This document shows positions 36,228 through 44,731 of a stretch of 64,000 bases of DNA, one piece after another. Source of the stretch: Streptomyces sp. DH24 (GTDB taxonomy: Bacteria; Actinomycetota; Actinomycetes; Streptomycetales; Streptomycetaceae); assembly GCF_029813775.1 (NCBI RefSeq), contig NZ_JARVKW010000037.1, forward strand, positions 1 to 64,000, given 5' to 3'. Under the pieces are notes generated by a model that was not told where the DNA came from, did not search any database, and saw only the letters and a list, made by a program, of their open reading frames with translations. A program made the position numbers and the translations under genes. Position 1 is the first letter of the stretch. Every line of letters begins with the position of its first letter.

Positions 36228-36413
36228 ATGACTCCGGAAGAAATCATCGAAGAGGTCACCGGCATCGAGAGCGCCGACATCGACGCGGCACTCGACCCTG
36301 CCGAGCCCGACGGGGTCTACCGCGACAGCCGCCGGTGCGCGGCACTCGCGCTGGCCTCCGGGACGACCAAGCTGCTGCTGTCGCCGCCGACCCCCCGCCC
36401 GAAGAAGGGCTGA
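36228..36413 (+). CDS. Small peptide, 61 residues, candidate precursor peptide
   Basis: Starts MTPEEIIEEVTGIESADIDA: an acidic amphipathic N-terminal half (Glu/Asp-rich to residue 33), then a basic C-terminal half with one cysteine (C37 in RRCAALAL), SGTTKLLLS and a PPTPRPKKG end. This acidic-leader/distinct-tail layout is what many ribosomal natural-product precursors look like. It has GAGAGGGAGATG upstream and lies in a relatively AT-rich leader (36049-36227). A 22-base gap separates it from the next gene, and four coupled genes follow. No homologue recognised. Confidence 0.6.
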   Translation: MTPEEIIEEVTGIESADIDAALDPAEPDGVYRDSRRCAALALASGTTKLLLSPPTPRPKKG

Positions 36414-36435
36414 CCGGATCGACGGGAGTAGTCGA

Positions 36436-37122
36436 ATGGAGCAGTCTGGCACTTCCGCCCTGTTGCAGGGCGCGGTGCAGGACCTCGCCTCCGACGTGGT
36501 CTCCGCTCTTCGGAGCGGAGACCACGCGCGAGTGTCCGGCACGACGACGAACGGTGACGCGGGAGGCCTCGGCCTCGCCGCCCTGCGGGTCCTGGGCGCC
36601 GACGCGCTTCTCCCCGAGGTGCTGCTGCGCCGACCGCCCGACCCGCGACTGGTGACCGCCTTCCGCACGGCCGTCGAGGCCTTCCCGCCCGCCGCCGACG
36701 CGGCACCCACCGTCGTCTGGAGCCACTGGGCGATGGCCCGCACGCTCCGACGGCTGGGCGACCCCGTCGCCGGCGACGCGGAACCCGACGCCTCCTGGCT
36801 CGACGGGTGCACCTGGCAGAACCTCACGCACCAGCTCGCGGTACTGGCCCCCCTCGCCCTGCCCGGCGAGGACAGCGCGGTGGCCCGCGCCGCCCGCGCC
36901 CGACCGGTCGACGTGGCCCGCGGCTTCGTACGCGCGGTGCGCCGACGGGACTGGCGCCAGGCCGCCGGGGCGGGCCGCTGGCTCACGCTGCTGACCGGCG
37001 TGCCCGACACGCTGGGGCTCGACACCGGGCTGGACTTCGTGGAGCTGATGGGCGGCGAGGACCCACGGATCGCCCTCCAGGTGCGGGCGGCACAGCTCAT
37101 GCGCACCGAGGTACTCGTGTGA
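36436..37122 (+). CDS. Uncharacterised 228-residue protein of the peptide operon
   Basis: No family recognised. It is predicted largely helical, with no signal peptide or membrane segment. Notable stretches: LRVLGADALLPEVLLRRPPDP, VVWSHWAMARTLRRLG, WLDGCTWQNLTHQLAVLAPL and LGLDTGLDFVELMGGEDPRIA. The WSHWAM and THQL His residues could form a metal or active site, but that is a guess. ATG has GGGAG upstream. Its TGA overlaps the GTG of the next gene, so they are coupled. Present only in context with the peptide and the DUF6895-like pair here. Confidence 0.7.
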   Translation: MEQSGTSALLQGAVQDLASDVVSALRSGDHARVSGTTTNGDAGGLGLAALRVLGADALLPEVLLRRPPDPRLVTAFRTAVEAFPPAADAAPTVVWSHWAMARTLRRLGDPVAGDAEPDASWLDGCTWQNLTHQLAVLAPLALPGEDSAVARAARARPVDVARGFVRAVRRRDWRQAAGAGRWLTLLTGVPDTLGLDTGLDFVELMGGEDPRIALQVRAAQLMRTEVLV

Positions 37123-38114
37123 CGGCGGCGGGCACCGGGCCGGCCGGCCGGGTCGGCGGCCTCGCGAAGGCCGAGCGGGCCGCGGACCCCGAACAGGTCG
37201 GACAGCTGGCACGGACCGCGCTGGCCTGGGTCGACGCGCACCGCGAGGACTTCGCGCTCGGCGACGACGCCCTGGCCCGCGACGGCCGCGTGAACAGCAG
37301 CTGGAAGCCGCTCGGAGAACTGGCCCGGGTCTGCGGCAGCATCCGCGCGAACACCGCGCCCACGGACCCGCTGCACACCCGCGCCGGCGACCTGCTGGAG
37401 TTCGCCTGGGCCCAGACCGGCCACGGCGAGCTGTTCCTCCGGCTGCAACGACTGGAGCCGTTCGCGACGTACCCGCTGGAGGTGTACGCGGCCTTCGCCG
37501 CCGCCGGCCTGCGCCACCCCGGTTACGAGACCGACGTCGCCCGCGTCGCCCGCACCCGCGGCTGGCGGCTCACGGAACAGGACCCGACCCGCCACCTCGG
37601 CGTGCTCAGCGCCGAGCGGAGCACCGGCATGAGCCGTCCCGGCCGCGCGGAACCGGCCCTGCGGCGGACCTGGCTCGGCGGCCTGCCGGAACCGTGGACC
37701 TTCGAGCGCGACGCCGGATACGCCCTCACGCACGTGGTCTTCCACCTCACCGACTGGGGCCGCGCCCCCGACGGCGTACCCCCGGACCTCGCCGCCTACC
37801 TGGCCCACTGGCTGCCGCCCTGGCTCGACACCTGCCTGGAGGCCGGGATGTGGGACCTGAGCTGCGAGCTCCTGGCCGTCGCGGCGAGCCTGCCACGGCC
37901 ACCGGAGTCCGCCGTGCCGAACGACTCGTGGACCCGGCTCGCGGCCGCGCAGAGCGCCTCGGGCGCCATCCCGGAAGAGGGCCCCGGCGATCCGGCGCAG
38001 GCCGCCCGCGACGACGCAACGGACCCCGGACAGGACTTCTACCGCTGCTACCACTCCACCCTGATGGCCGCGTTCGCCGCCACCCTCACCATCGGACAAG
38101 GAGCGCCGGCATGA
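37119..38114 (+). CDS. DUF6895-like protein A
   Basis: A 331-residue helical protein resembling DUF6895 (number from memory). It shares with the next protein: W-V-D-A-H-R near residue 33, 'SWKPLGELARVC', 'EPFATYPLEVYAAF', 'PEPWTFERDAGYALTH', the invariant T-H-V-V-F-H-L-T-D-W-G near residue 205, 'WLPPWLDTCLEAGMWDLSCELL' and 'YHSTLMAAFAATL'. The paired histidines in TH..FHLTDWG are conserved in both and could be functional. Its GTG start overlaps the previous stop; the end overlaps the next ATG. Function unknown. Confidence 0.78.
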   Translation: MTAAGTGPAGRVGGLAKAERAADPEQVGQLARTALAWVDAHREDFALGDDALARDGRVNSSWKPLGELARVCGSIRANTAPTDPLHTRAGDLLEFAWAQTGHGELFLRLQRLEPFATYPLEVYAAFAAAGLRHPGYETDVARVARTRGWRLTEQDPTRHLGVLSAERSTGMSRPGRAEPALRRTWLGGLPEPWTFERDAGYALTHVVFHLTDWGRAPDGVPPDLAAYLAHWLPPWLDTCLEAGMWDLSCELLAVAASLPRPPESAVPNDSWTRLAAAQSASGAIPEEGPGDPAQAARDDATDPGQDFYRCYHSTLMAAFAATLTIGQGAPA

Positions 38115-39031
38115 CCGACACGCGCCTGATGCACACCGTCGGAGTGCGCGCCCTCGAATGGCTCTGGGCGCACCGCGACGGTTTCCGGCTGGAACCCGAC
38201 GTCGACCCCGAGGTGGGGTTCCTCGAACGCTTCAAACCGATCGGCGAACTGGCCCTGATCTGCAGGGTGCTGTTCCGCGAGGGCGTCGCGGGCTCGAAGC
38301 AGGCCCAGCTGGCCGGCCAACTCCTCGACCACGTCTGGCGGGAGACCCTGGACGGCGGCGCGATGCTGGTGCGCGGCCAGCGGACAGAGCCCATCTCACC
38401 CATCCCGTTCGAGGTGTACCTGCCGTTCCGGGAACTCGGCTACAGCCGGCCCGACCTGGAACGGGCCGTCGTCCTCAACCATCGGCTCGACAGCTGGGTG
38501 GCGTTCGAGACCACGCCCACCCGCCGCCTGGGCCTGTCCGCCTTCCAGCGCCGCTTCGGCCTGCGTCCCCGCCCCCCGGAGAGCGACGCGGTCGGCGCCA
38601 CCTGGCTGGCCCGCACCCCCGAACCGTGGACCGTCGAGGGCCACATCGCCTACGACATCACCCACGCCGTCTTCCACCTCACCGACTGGGGCGAGAAACC
38701 GCAGGGCCTGCCGCCCCACGTCGCCGACTACCTGGCCACCTGGCTGCCCGTGTGGATCGACGACTGGCTGGACCTGCGGCGCTGGGACCTGCTCGGCGAA
38801 CTGCTCATCGTCGACGCCTGCCTGCCCCGCCCCACCCTCGACGAACGCGCCTGGGAGGGCTTCGCCGCCGCCCAGCAGCCCGACGGCGCGATGCCCGCGG
38901 TGCGCACCATGCCCGAGGGTGCCCCCGACGAGGTGTTCGACATCGTCTACCACCCCACGCTGGTCGCCGCGTTCGCGTCCTTCCTGGCCACCTCCCGTGC
39001 CCTGACCGCGCTGGCGCACACCGCGTCATGA
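38111..39031 (+). CDS. DUF6895-like protein B
   Basis: A 306-residue paralogue of the preceding protein: ALEWLWAHRDGF, FKPIGELALICRVLF, EPISPIPFEVYLPF, LARTPEPWTVEGHIAYDITH, T-H-A-V-F-H-L-T-D-W-G, WLPVWIDDWLDLRRWDLLGELL, YHPTLVAAFASFL. The 25-residue N-terminal extension of copy A is missing. Identity is strongest in the C-terminal two-thirds. Two diverged, adjacent copies suggest a heterodimer or successive steps. Start and end are coupled by ATGA overlaps. Confidence 0.8.
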   Translation: MTDTRLMHTVGVRALEWLWAHRDGFRLEPDVDPEVGFLERFKPIGELALICRVLFREGVAGSKQAQLAGQLLDHVWRETLDGGAMLVRGQRTEPISPIPFEVYLPFRELGYSRPDLERAVVLNHRLDSWVAFETTPTRRLGLSAFQRRFGLRPRPPESDAVGATWLARTPEPWTVEGHIAYDITHAVFHLTDWGEKPQGLPPHVADYLATWLPVWIDDWLDLRRWDLLGELLIVDACLPRPTLDERAWEGFAAAQQPDGAMPAVRTMPEGAPDEVFDIVYHPTLVAAFASFLATSRALTALAHTAS

Positions 39032-40113
39032 CCGCCCCGGCGACACCCTGGCCCGGCGCTCCGCCTGACACCGGTACCGAGACGGCACCGCCCCGCGCCG
39101 GCCACGACGCCGCGGGACTGCGGGACCGGCTCGAAGCGGCCGTCGACGCCGCCGACGCCCCCGACGCCGTCTTCGCCGCGTCCCGGGGCGGCCACCGCGT
39201 GGTGTGCGCGGGCGGCACGGCGCCGCCCGGGCCGGTGCCCCGGCAGGACCTGCGCTACGAGATCGGCTCCGCCACCAAGGCGTTCACCGGACTGCTGCTG
39301 GCCGCCCTCATCGACAGCGGCCCGCTGACCGGCCGGGAGCCCGCCGCCGCGTACCTCGGTCCCGGACGCGGACGGGCGGCGCCCGACGCGGTGACGCTCG
39401 GGCACCTGATCACCCACACGTCCGGACTGCCGTGTCTGCCGGCCGGGTTCTACGCCCGCGCCCTGCCCGGCTGGCGCACCAACCCGTACGCCCGCTACCC
39501 GGCCCCCCGCGTGATCGACGCCTTCCTGCGGTACCGCCCCCGGCACCGGCCCGGCACCCGGTGGCGCTACTCCAACTTCGGCGTCGCCGTGCTCGGCCAC
39601 GCGCTGGCCGCCGCCACCGGCACGCCCTGGGAGGACCTCCTGACCGACCGCGTCCTGCGCCCGCTCGGCCTGGACGGGACCGCTCTGAACGCCACCGGTG
39701 CGCACACCGACGCCGTCGGCCACACCAAGGACGGCGAACGCCCCGTACCCGCCTTCGACGCCGGGGGATTCCAGGCGGCCGGCGCCGTGCGGGCCACCCC
39801 GCACGATCTGCTCACCTTCCTCGAAGCCCACGCCGACCCCGGGGGATCGGTTCTCGCCGGGGCGTTGCGTGCCGTGCGCCGGCCCGTGCTGCGGCGCGGG
39901 CTCGGGCACCGGCACGTGCACACCGTCAGCTGGTTCCGGCACCCGGCCGACGGCGGGCCCATGTACTTCCACAGCGGGGCCACCCTCGGCCAGCAGGCCT
40001 TCATCGGCTTCCGGCCGGACACCGGCACGGCTCTGGCCGCCGTGTGCACCCGCCGCTTCCGGCCGAACGACCCGTTCACCGCCGCCGCGTACGCGTTCCT
40101 CTCCGAGCAGTAG
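39028..40113 (+). CDS. Serine hydrolase, beta-lactamase/DD-peptidase family
   Basis: A 361-residue class C-type serine hydrolase (Pfam beta-lactamase). Motif 1 S-A-T-K (EIGSATKAFTGLLL near residue 77) gives the nucleophile Ser and Lys. Motif 2 Y-S-N is WRYSNFGVAVLGHAL near 178. Motif 3 is H-S-G (YFHSGATLGQ near 315). No signal peptide is seen, so it appears cytoplasmic, unlike cell-wall members. Members also act as esterases, transesterases (LovD) and D-aminopeptidases. Coupled to the DUF6895-like genes; it could process the peptide or an ester or amide product. Confidence 0.87.
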   Translation: MTAPATPWPGAPPDTGTETAPPRAGHDAAGLRDRLEAAVDAADAPDAVFAASRGGHRVVCAGGTAPPGPVPRQDLRYEIGSATKAFTGLLLAALIDSGPLTGREPAAAYLGPGRGRAAPDAVTLGHLITHTSGLPCLPAGFYARALPGWRTNPYARYPAPRVIDAFLRYRPRHRPGTRWRYSNFGVAVLGHALAAATGTPWEDLLTDRVLRPLGLDGTALNATGAHTDAVGHTKDGERPVPAFDAGGFQAAGAVRATPHDLLTFLEAHADPGGSVLAGALRAVRRPVLRRGLGHRHVHTVSWFRHPADGGPMYFHSGATLGQQAFIGFRPDTGTALAAVCTRRFRPNDPFTAAAYAFLSEQ

Positions 40114-40120
40114 CGCGACC

Positions 40121-40173
40121 GCACAGCGAGGCGGCGGGCACGGCCGTACCCCGGGCCCGCCGCCCCGCTGTGC
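40121..40173. terminator. Terminator hairpin after the peptide operon
   Basis: 19-base arms 40121-40139 and 40155-40173 (GCACAGCGAGGCGGCGGGC against its complement, one A-C mismatch) with a 15-base loop. It lies between convergent genes ending at 40113 and 40185. Confidence 0.75.
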
Positions 40174-40184
40174 CGCGGTAGGGG

Positions 40185-41564
40185 TCAGGCGCGCTGCCAG
40201 AGCGCCGGCGTGCCCGCGGGCTGCCACGCGTCCTGCGACTGGTGGCTCTGCAGGCACTGGTAGCGCACCCCGTTGTGGGTGACCGTGGCCCCGGCCTCGT
40301 ACACCCGGCCCGCGGCCCAGGCCCGCGCCACCGCCTGGTCCTGCGGAGCCGGGGTCACCGAATGCCCGGTCCCGGTCTTCAGGGTCAGCCCGAACTTTTC
40401 CAGCAGCGGGTTGACCGGCTGGTAGAACGTGGTCCCGCCGGACTTGCAGTCGCCCGTGCCGCCGGAGGTGACGCCCTGCGCCTGGGCGCCCGCGACGAAC
40501 GGGCCGCCGGAGTCGCCCGGTTCGGCGCACACCGTCGTCTGCGTCAGACCGTCGACCGTCCCCTCGGAGTAGCTCACGCTCGTGTCGTGCTGCTCGACCG
40601 TGCCGCAGTGCCAGCCGGTCGTCGACCCGGACCGGCACACCGATGCCCCCACCAGCGCCTGCACCGAACCGGTGACCTGCACCTTCTTGTCGCCCTCGGC
40701 CTTCACGTCGGCGGTCGCGGTCCAGGCGTCGTTGACGCTCACCCAGGCCATGTCCCGGCCGGGGAACGTGGAGGCCTCGAAGGCGCCCTGGTCCGCCTTG
40801 TTGAAGCCGGTCGTCTTGGCGCCGGGCTTCCCGCAGTGCCCCGCCGTGGCGAAGCCCTGCTGCTGGCCCTTGGTCACCGAGAAGCCGATCGAGCAGCGGG
40901 CGGAGCCGTCGATGTAGTACGCGTCACCGCCGGTGATGTTCTCCAGCAGCCGCGGCCGGTTCTCCGACACCCGGACGGTCACGCTCGCGCTCTGGAGCCC
41001 GGCGGCCTTGACGAAGGAGGCCGCGGCCGACTCGGTGGTGGCCGCCACCGCGACCCGGTTGGCCGGCACGTCCACGTACCACAGCGGCGTCTCACGGGTG
41101 TTGCCCCGCGCCGCCGCTGCGTCGAGCTTCTCCTTCGCGGCCCGCAGGGAGGCCAGCGAGTTCTTGACGACGGCGGCCCGCGCGCCCTGGGCCTCGATGG
41201 TGGCCACGTCGTCGGCGCCGGTCGTCGCGACGGTGAGCCGCTCGGACGTCACCCCGCTCACCCACGCCCCGGCGAACCGCTCGCCCAGCGCGTTGCGCAG
41301 CCGTCCCGCGCGCGTCCCGGCCTCCGCCTCGTTGACGAGCCGCCGCGTCGCCTGAGCGGGCGTCAGCCTCAGATCGCGCTGCAGCGCGCGCAGCATCTCG
41401 GCCGACGGCTTGTCCGCGCCCAGCGTCTGCGCGGCGCCCGGCAGCGGGCCCGGCAGGGGCGGCGGAGGCTCGGCCGCGACGGCCGCGGCCGACTGGGTGA
41501 GGAGCAGCGCGCCGATTGCGGTCAGGGCGGCGCGACGGCCGGTCGCGGGATGTCTGTGGACCAT
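40185..41564 (-). CDS. Secreted streptogrisin-type serine protease with C-terminal carbohydrate-binding module
   Basis: A 459-residue S1 (alpha-lytic type) protease. A signal peptide (residues 1-31, GALLLTQSAAAVAA) is followed by an alpha-lytic-type propeptide (about 50-200). The mature protease carries His in FATAGHCG, Asp in GRDMAWV and Ser in CAEPGDSGGPFV, plus cysteine pairs. After a Thr/Pro linker (GTGHSVTPAPQ) comes a chitin-binding type-3 module (VARAWAAGRVYEAGATVTHNGVRY). This is the domain order of streptogrisin C. ATG has GGAGACAG upstream. Confidence 0.93.
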   Translation of the reverse strand: MVHRHPATGRRAALTAIGALLLTQSAAAVAAEPPPPLPGPLPGAAQTLGADKPSAEMLRALQRDLRLTPAQATRRLVNEAEAGTRAGRLRNALGERFAGAWVSGVTSERLTVATTGADDVATIEAQGARAAVVKNSLASLRAAKEKLDAAAARGNTRETPLWYVDVPANRVAVAATTESAAASFVKAAGLQSASVTVRVSENRPRLLENITGGDAYYIDGSARCSIGFSVTKGQQQGFATAGHCGKPGAKTTGFNKADQGAFEASTFPGRDMAWVSVNDAWTATADVKAEGDKKVQVTGSVQALVGASVCRSGSTTGWHCGTVEQHDTSVSYSEGTVDGLTQTTVCAEPGDSGGPFVAGAQAQGVTSGGTGDCKSGGTTFYQPVNPLLEKFGLTLKTGTGHSVTPAPQDQAVARAWAAGRVYEAGATVTHNGVRYQCLQSHQSQDAWQPAGTPALWQRA

Positions 41565-41628
41565 TCGACTGTCTCCTTCGCTGGGAACAAAGTGAGGGCG
41601 ATGCAGGACTCGGCACCTGCGCGGCGGA

Positions 41629-41649
41629 CACGGCCTAGACCTAGCCGTG
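41629..41649. promoter_or_regulatory. Inverted repeat CACGG-c-CTAG-ac-CTAG-CCGTG
   Basis: Arms pair CACGG/CCGTG and CTAG/CTAG with one bulged C, 65 bases upstream of the protease ATG. Operator or short hairpin; uncertain. Confidence 0.3.
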
Positions 41650-41735
41650 CCGGTCCGCGCGGATGCGGCCGGTGCCCGGCATTCGCGCTTTGGTGCCGCA
41701 AAGGGACCGCCAGGTGCAGTACGCCCGCCGCGGCG

Positions 41736-43400
41736 TCACACGCGCTGCAGTCCGGGGGAGCCCGCCTCGGTGACGAAGGACGCGGCCGTGGTGACGGGAG
41801 CGCCCGGCTTGGTCACGGCGGACACGGTCCGGTAGTCGGCCCGCGCCTCGCGCCGGTCGAACTCGACACAGACGTAGCCGCGCCTGCCGTCGTAGAACTT
41901 CATGTGGGGGTTGGCCGCCATGTAGGTGTCCCAGTTGGAGGGCCGCTCGGCGCCGTTGCCGCCACTGGTGACGGAGGTGCACGTCAGCTCCGTGCCCAGC
42001 GTGGCCGAACCCGGGTCGTCGAAGTCGGCCTTGATGTCGAAGGCGTAGGCGACGTGCACGTCTCCGGTGAGGACCATCCAGTTGGCGAGGCCGGCCGCCT
42101 TCGCACCCGCGACGATCCGGGCGCGCGAGGCGCGGTAGCCGTCCCAGGCGTCCATGGACAGCCGGGCGTCCGCGCCCAGTTCGAGCTTGCGCTGGGAGAA
42201 GCACACCTGTTGCGGCATCACGTGCCACAGCGCGTCCGAGGACCGCCAGCCGTCCAGCAGCCAGCGCTCCTGCGCGTCACCGGTGAGGGTGCGCGCCGGG
42301 TCGTCGGACTCGGGGCCCGGAGCGTGCGGCCGGTCGCCGTAGGCCTGGTCGGAGCGGTACTGCCGGGTGTCCAGGACGTCGAACTGGGCGAGGTCTCCCC
42401 AGCGCAGCCGCCGGTACAGCTGCGCGTCGGGACCCTTCGGGAGCTGGGCGGCGCGCAGCGGCTGGTTCTCCCAGTACGCGCGGTAGGCCGCGGCGCGCCG
42501 TGCGAGGAACTGCTCGGGCGGGCCGCCCCGTTCGTCGATGGCACCGGCGTAGTTGTTCTCGGTCTCGTGGTCGTCCCAGGCGACGACGAAGGGATGGGCG
42601 GCGTGCGCCGCCTGCAGATCCGCGTCGGACTTGAACAGGGCGTACCGCAGCCGGTAGTCGGTGAGGGTGACGGTCTCCCGGTTGAACACGTCGGGCAGTC
42701 TGACGTCGGTGTAGCGGCGGGCACCGCCCGCCTGGTCCACCGGGTACTCGTACAGGTAGTCGCCGAGGTGGAAGACCAGGTCGACGTCCTCCCGCGCGAG
42801 GTGCCGGTGCGCGGTGTAGTAGCCGTCGTGGTAGGCCTGGCAGGCGACGGAGGCGAGCCGCATCGACGTCGTGTACGCGCCCGCCTCCGGCGCGGTGCGG
42901 GTCCGGCCGACCGGACTGATCCAGGCGCCGACCCGGAAGCGGTAGTAGTAGTGGCTGTCCGGGGTCAGGCCGCCGACGTCGACGCGGACGCTGTGGCCGT
43001 ACTCGGGATGGGCGTTGGCCACGCCCTCGCGCACGACGAGCGCGAACCACTCGTCCATCGACACTTCCCACTGCACGGCGACGCGCTGTCCGCCCAGTCC
43101 GCCGTCGGCCTCGAACGGGGCGGGCGCGAGCCGCGTCCACAGCAGCACCGAGTCGGGCAGCGGATCACCGGAGGCCACACCGAGCGTGAACGGGTCGTCG
43201 GTGATGCGGGCGGCGTCGAGTTCGGGCGCGGCGGTCGCGCCCCGGGCCGGCAGGTTCGTACCGAAGGCGAGGGCCGCCGCCGCGGCGGTGACGGTGAGGA
43301 AACGACGGCGGGCGAGATGCGGCGCCGCGGCGCGCAGCACCTCGTCGTGGGAGGAGAGCGCGGGCTCGGACAGCGTTCTGTGACGGCCCGTGGGCGCCAT
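41736..43400 (-). CDS. phoD: PhoD-type alkaline phosphatase/phosphodiesterase
   Basis: A 554-residue Tat-exported metallophosphatase. The signal has R-R-R-F-L near residue 32 and a hydrophobic AAAAALAFGT stretch. N-terminal PhoD_N domain has FTLGVASGDPLPDSVLLWTRL. The catalytic core has HLGDYLYEY, FVVAWDDHETENNY and LTGDVHVAYAF, binding Fe/Ca. It hydrolyses phosphate mono- and diesters, including teichoic acid, outside the cell. ATG 43400 has GAGAGGA upstream. PhoP control would be expected; a weak PHO-box-like sequence is at 43476-43498. Confidence 0.92.
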   Translation of the reverse strand: MAPTGRHRTLSEPALSSHDEVLRAAAPHLARRRFLTVTAAAAALAFGTNLPARGATAAPELDAARITDDPFTLGVASGDPLPDSVLLWTRLAPAPFEADGGLGGQRVAVQWEVSMDEWFALVVREGVANAHPEYGHSVRVDVGGLTPDSHYYYRFRVGAWISPVGRTRTAPEAGAYTTSMRLASVACQAYHDGYYTAHRHLAREDVDLVFHLGDYLYEYPVDQAGGARRYTDVRLPDVFNRETVTLTDYRLRYALFKSDADLQAAHAAHPFVVAWDDHETENNYAGAIDERGGPPEQFLARRAAAYRAYWENQPLRAAQLPKGPDAQLYRRLRWGDLAQFDVLDTRQYRSDQAYGDRPHAPGPESDDPARTLTGDAQERWLLDGWRSSDALWHVMPQQVCFSQRKLELGADARLSMDAWDGYRASRARIVAGAKAAGLANWMVLTGDVHVAYAFDIKADFDDPGSATLGTELTCTSVTSGGNGAERPSNWDTYMAANPHMKFYDGRRGYVCVEFDRREARADYRTVSAVTKPGAPVTTAASFVTEAGSPGLQRV

Positions 43401-43475
43401 GGAGGGTCCTCTCGTACGGTGCGCGGGCTGACGGACGAGCAGCCCGCCGGACGCAGACCTGGATGCTAAGCAGAC

Positions 43476-43498
43476 AAAATGCGTAACCCGGGTGAGGC
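43476..43498 (-). promoter_or_regulatory. Possible PHO box upstream of phoD
   Basis: Minus-strand GCCTCACCCGG followed by GTTACGCATTTT loosely resembles two adjacent 11-base PhoP repeat units (GTTCACCC-type). About 80-100 bases upstream of the phoD ATG. Weak match. Confidence 0.3.
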
Positions 43499-43587
43499 GT
43501 GCGGGGTGATCAGGGGCGATCACACGAGAGGACCACGGCGGTATGAGGGGTGTGTGACGAGGCTCCTGGTGCCGCAGTGATATGTGA

Positions 43588-43612
43588 GGTTCGCGGTGTT
43601 TTGTCCGGGTAC
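43588..43612 (+). promoter_or_regulatory. Sigma-B-type promoter before the Hrd-like sigma gene
   Basis: GGTT (43588-43591), 15 bases, GGGTAC (43607-43612). Exact fit to GNNT-N14-16-GGGTAC/T. Start point near 43620, leader about 32 bases to the ATG at 43652. Confidence 0.58.
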
Positions 43613-43651
43613 CCGAGCGGCCCGCAAACGGAGGGGACGGAGGAACCGACG

Positions 43652-44668
43652 ATGTCTCCCCTGGCAGCACCCTTTGTGACGGACCCCGGCGCGGACCGCC
43701 GGGAACCCGTGCGCAGCACTCGCCCGCGCCGCGACAGCGGCCCCGACCAGGAACCCGACCTGCTGGGCTGGTATCTGCGGCAGATCGCGGCCACCCCGCT
43801 GCTCACCGGGCCGGAGGAAGTACGCCTGGGCCGCCGCATCGAGGCCGGCGCGCGCGCCGCGGAGGAACTGCGGCGCGCCGACGGCGGAACACGCGAACCG
43901 GCCCCGGGACGGCGCCGCGAACTGGAGGAGACCGTACGCGACGGCCGGCAGGCCCGGGACCACATGGTGCGCGCCAACCTCCGCCTGGTGGTGGCGATGG
44001 CCAGGCGTCACGCCCACCGCGGGCTGCCCCTGCTGGACGTCATACAGGAGGGCAACCTCGGACTCATACGGGCCGTCGAGAAGTTCGACCACACCAACGG
44101 CTACAAGTTCTCGACGTACGCCACCTGGTGGATCCGGCAGTCCATCGAACGGGGCCTCGCGGCACACGCCCGCACCGTCCGGCTGCCACTGCACGTACTG
44201 GAGCAACTGCACAGACTCGCCCGCGTCGAACGGCGCCTCCAGCTCAGCCTCGGCCGCGAGCCCACCGCCGAGGAGGTCGCCAGGGACGGCGGCATCGACC
44301 TGGACAAGGTGTTCTGGCTGCGCCGCGTGGGACGGCAGGCGGTCAGTCTCGACACGCCCGTCGACGAGACCGGCGAGACCGTGGTGGGCGACCTCATCCC
44401 CGACACCGACGTCCTGCAGGCCCCCGACCTCGCCGAACAGCGGGCGCTCGCCGAGGAGTTGAGGGAGGCCGTCGGCACGCTCGAACCCCGCGAGGCCCGC
44501 ATCCTCAGCCTGCGCTACGGGCTTCACGACGGCCGGGCCCGCACCCTGGAGCAGGTGGCCCAGCACGTGGGCCTGACCCGCGAGCGCGTCCGTCAGCTGG
44601 AGAAGCAGTCACTGATCCGGCTGCGGGAACGCGAGACCGGCGCGCGGCTGATGGCCTGGGCGAGCTGA
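43652..44668 (+). CDS. Group 2 RNA polymerase sigma factor (HrdA/C/D-like)
   Basis: A 338-residue sigma-70 protein. Region 1.2 is DLLGWYLRQIAATPLLTGPEEV. Region 2 has VRANLRLVVAMARRHAHRGLPLLD, QEGNLGLIRAVEKFDHTNGYKFSTYATWWIRQSI. Region 3 LEQLHRLARVERRLQLSLGREPT and region 4 RILSLRYGLHDGRARTLEQVAQHVGLTRERVRQLE follow. The long N-terminal region of HrdB is absent, so it is a non-essential Hrd paralogue; I cannot tell which. Start at ATG 43652 follows GACGGAGG. It has its own sigma-B-type promoter and terminator. Confidence 0.9.
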   Translation: MSPLAAPFVTDPGADRREPVRSTRPRRDSGPDQEPDLLGWYLRQIAATPLLTGPEEVRLGRRIEAGARAAEELRRADGGTREPAPGRRRELEETVRDGRQARDHMVRANLRLVVAMARRHAHRGLPLLDVIQEGNLGLIRAVEKFDHTNGYKFSTYATWWIRQSIERGLAAHARTVRLPLHVLEQLHRLARVERRLQLSLGREPTAEEVARDGGIDLDKVFWLRRVGRQAVSLDTPVDETGETVVGDLIPDTDVLQAPDLAEQRALAEELREAVGTLEPREARILSLRYGLHDGRARTLEQVAQHVGLTRERVRQLEKQSLIRLRERETGARLMAWAS

Positions 44669-44691
44669 CGCCCCGCAGGACGACCACATGA

Positions 44692-44722
44692 CGAAGGCCC
44701 CGCCGACCCGGCGGGGCCTTCG
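44692..44722. terminator. Terminator hairpin after the sigma gene
   Basis: Perfect 13-base arms CGAAGGCCCCGCC / GGCGGGGCCTTCG around GACCC; right arm is followed by CCCGACTCCT. Between convergent genes. Confidence 0.85.
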
Positions 44723-44731
44723 CCCGACTCC

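Noticed and set aside
36146..36655. 169-codon frame overlapping the peptide gene in another frame
   Set aside because: Arg-rich; the peptide and the following gene carry the ribosome sites and the coding bias.
41701..43670. Longer PhoD reading with 90 extra N-terminal residues
   Set aside because: The ATG at 43400 has a ribosome site and sits before a Tat signal; the extension has neither and runs into the sigma-B-type promoter and the start of the divergent sigma gene.
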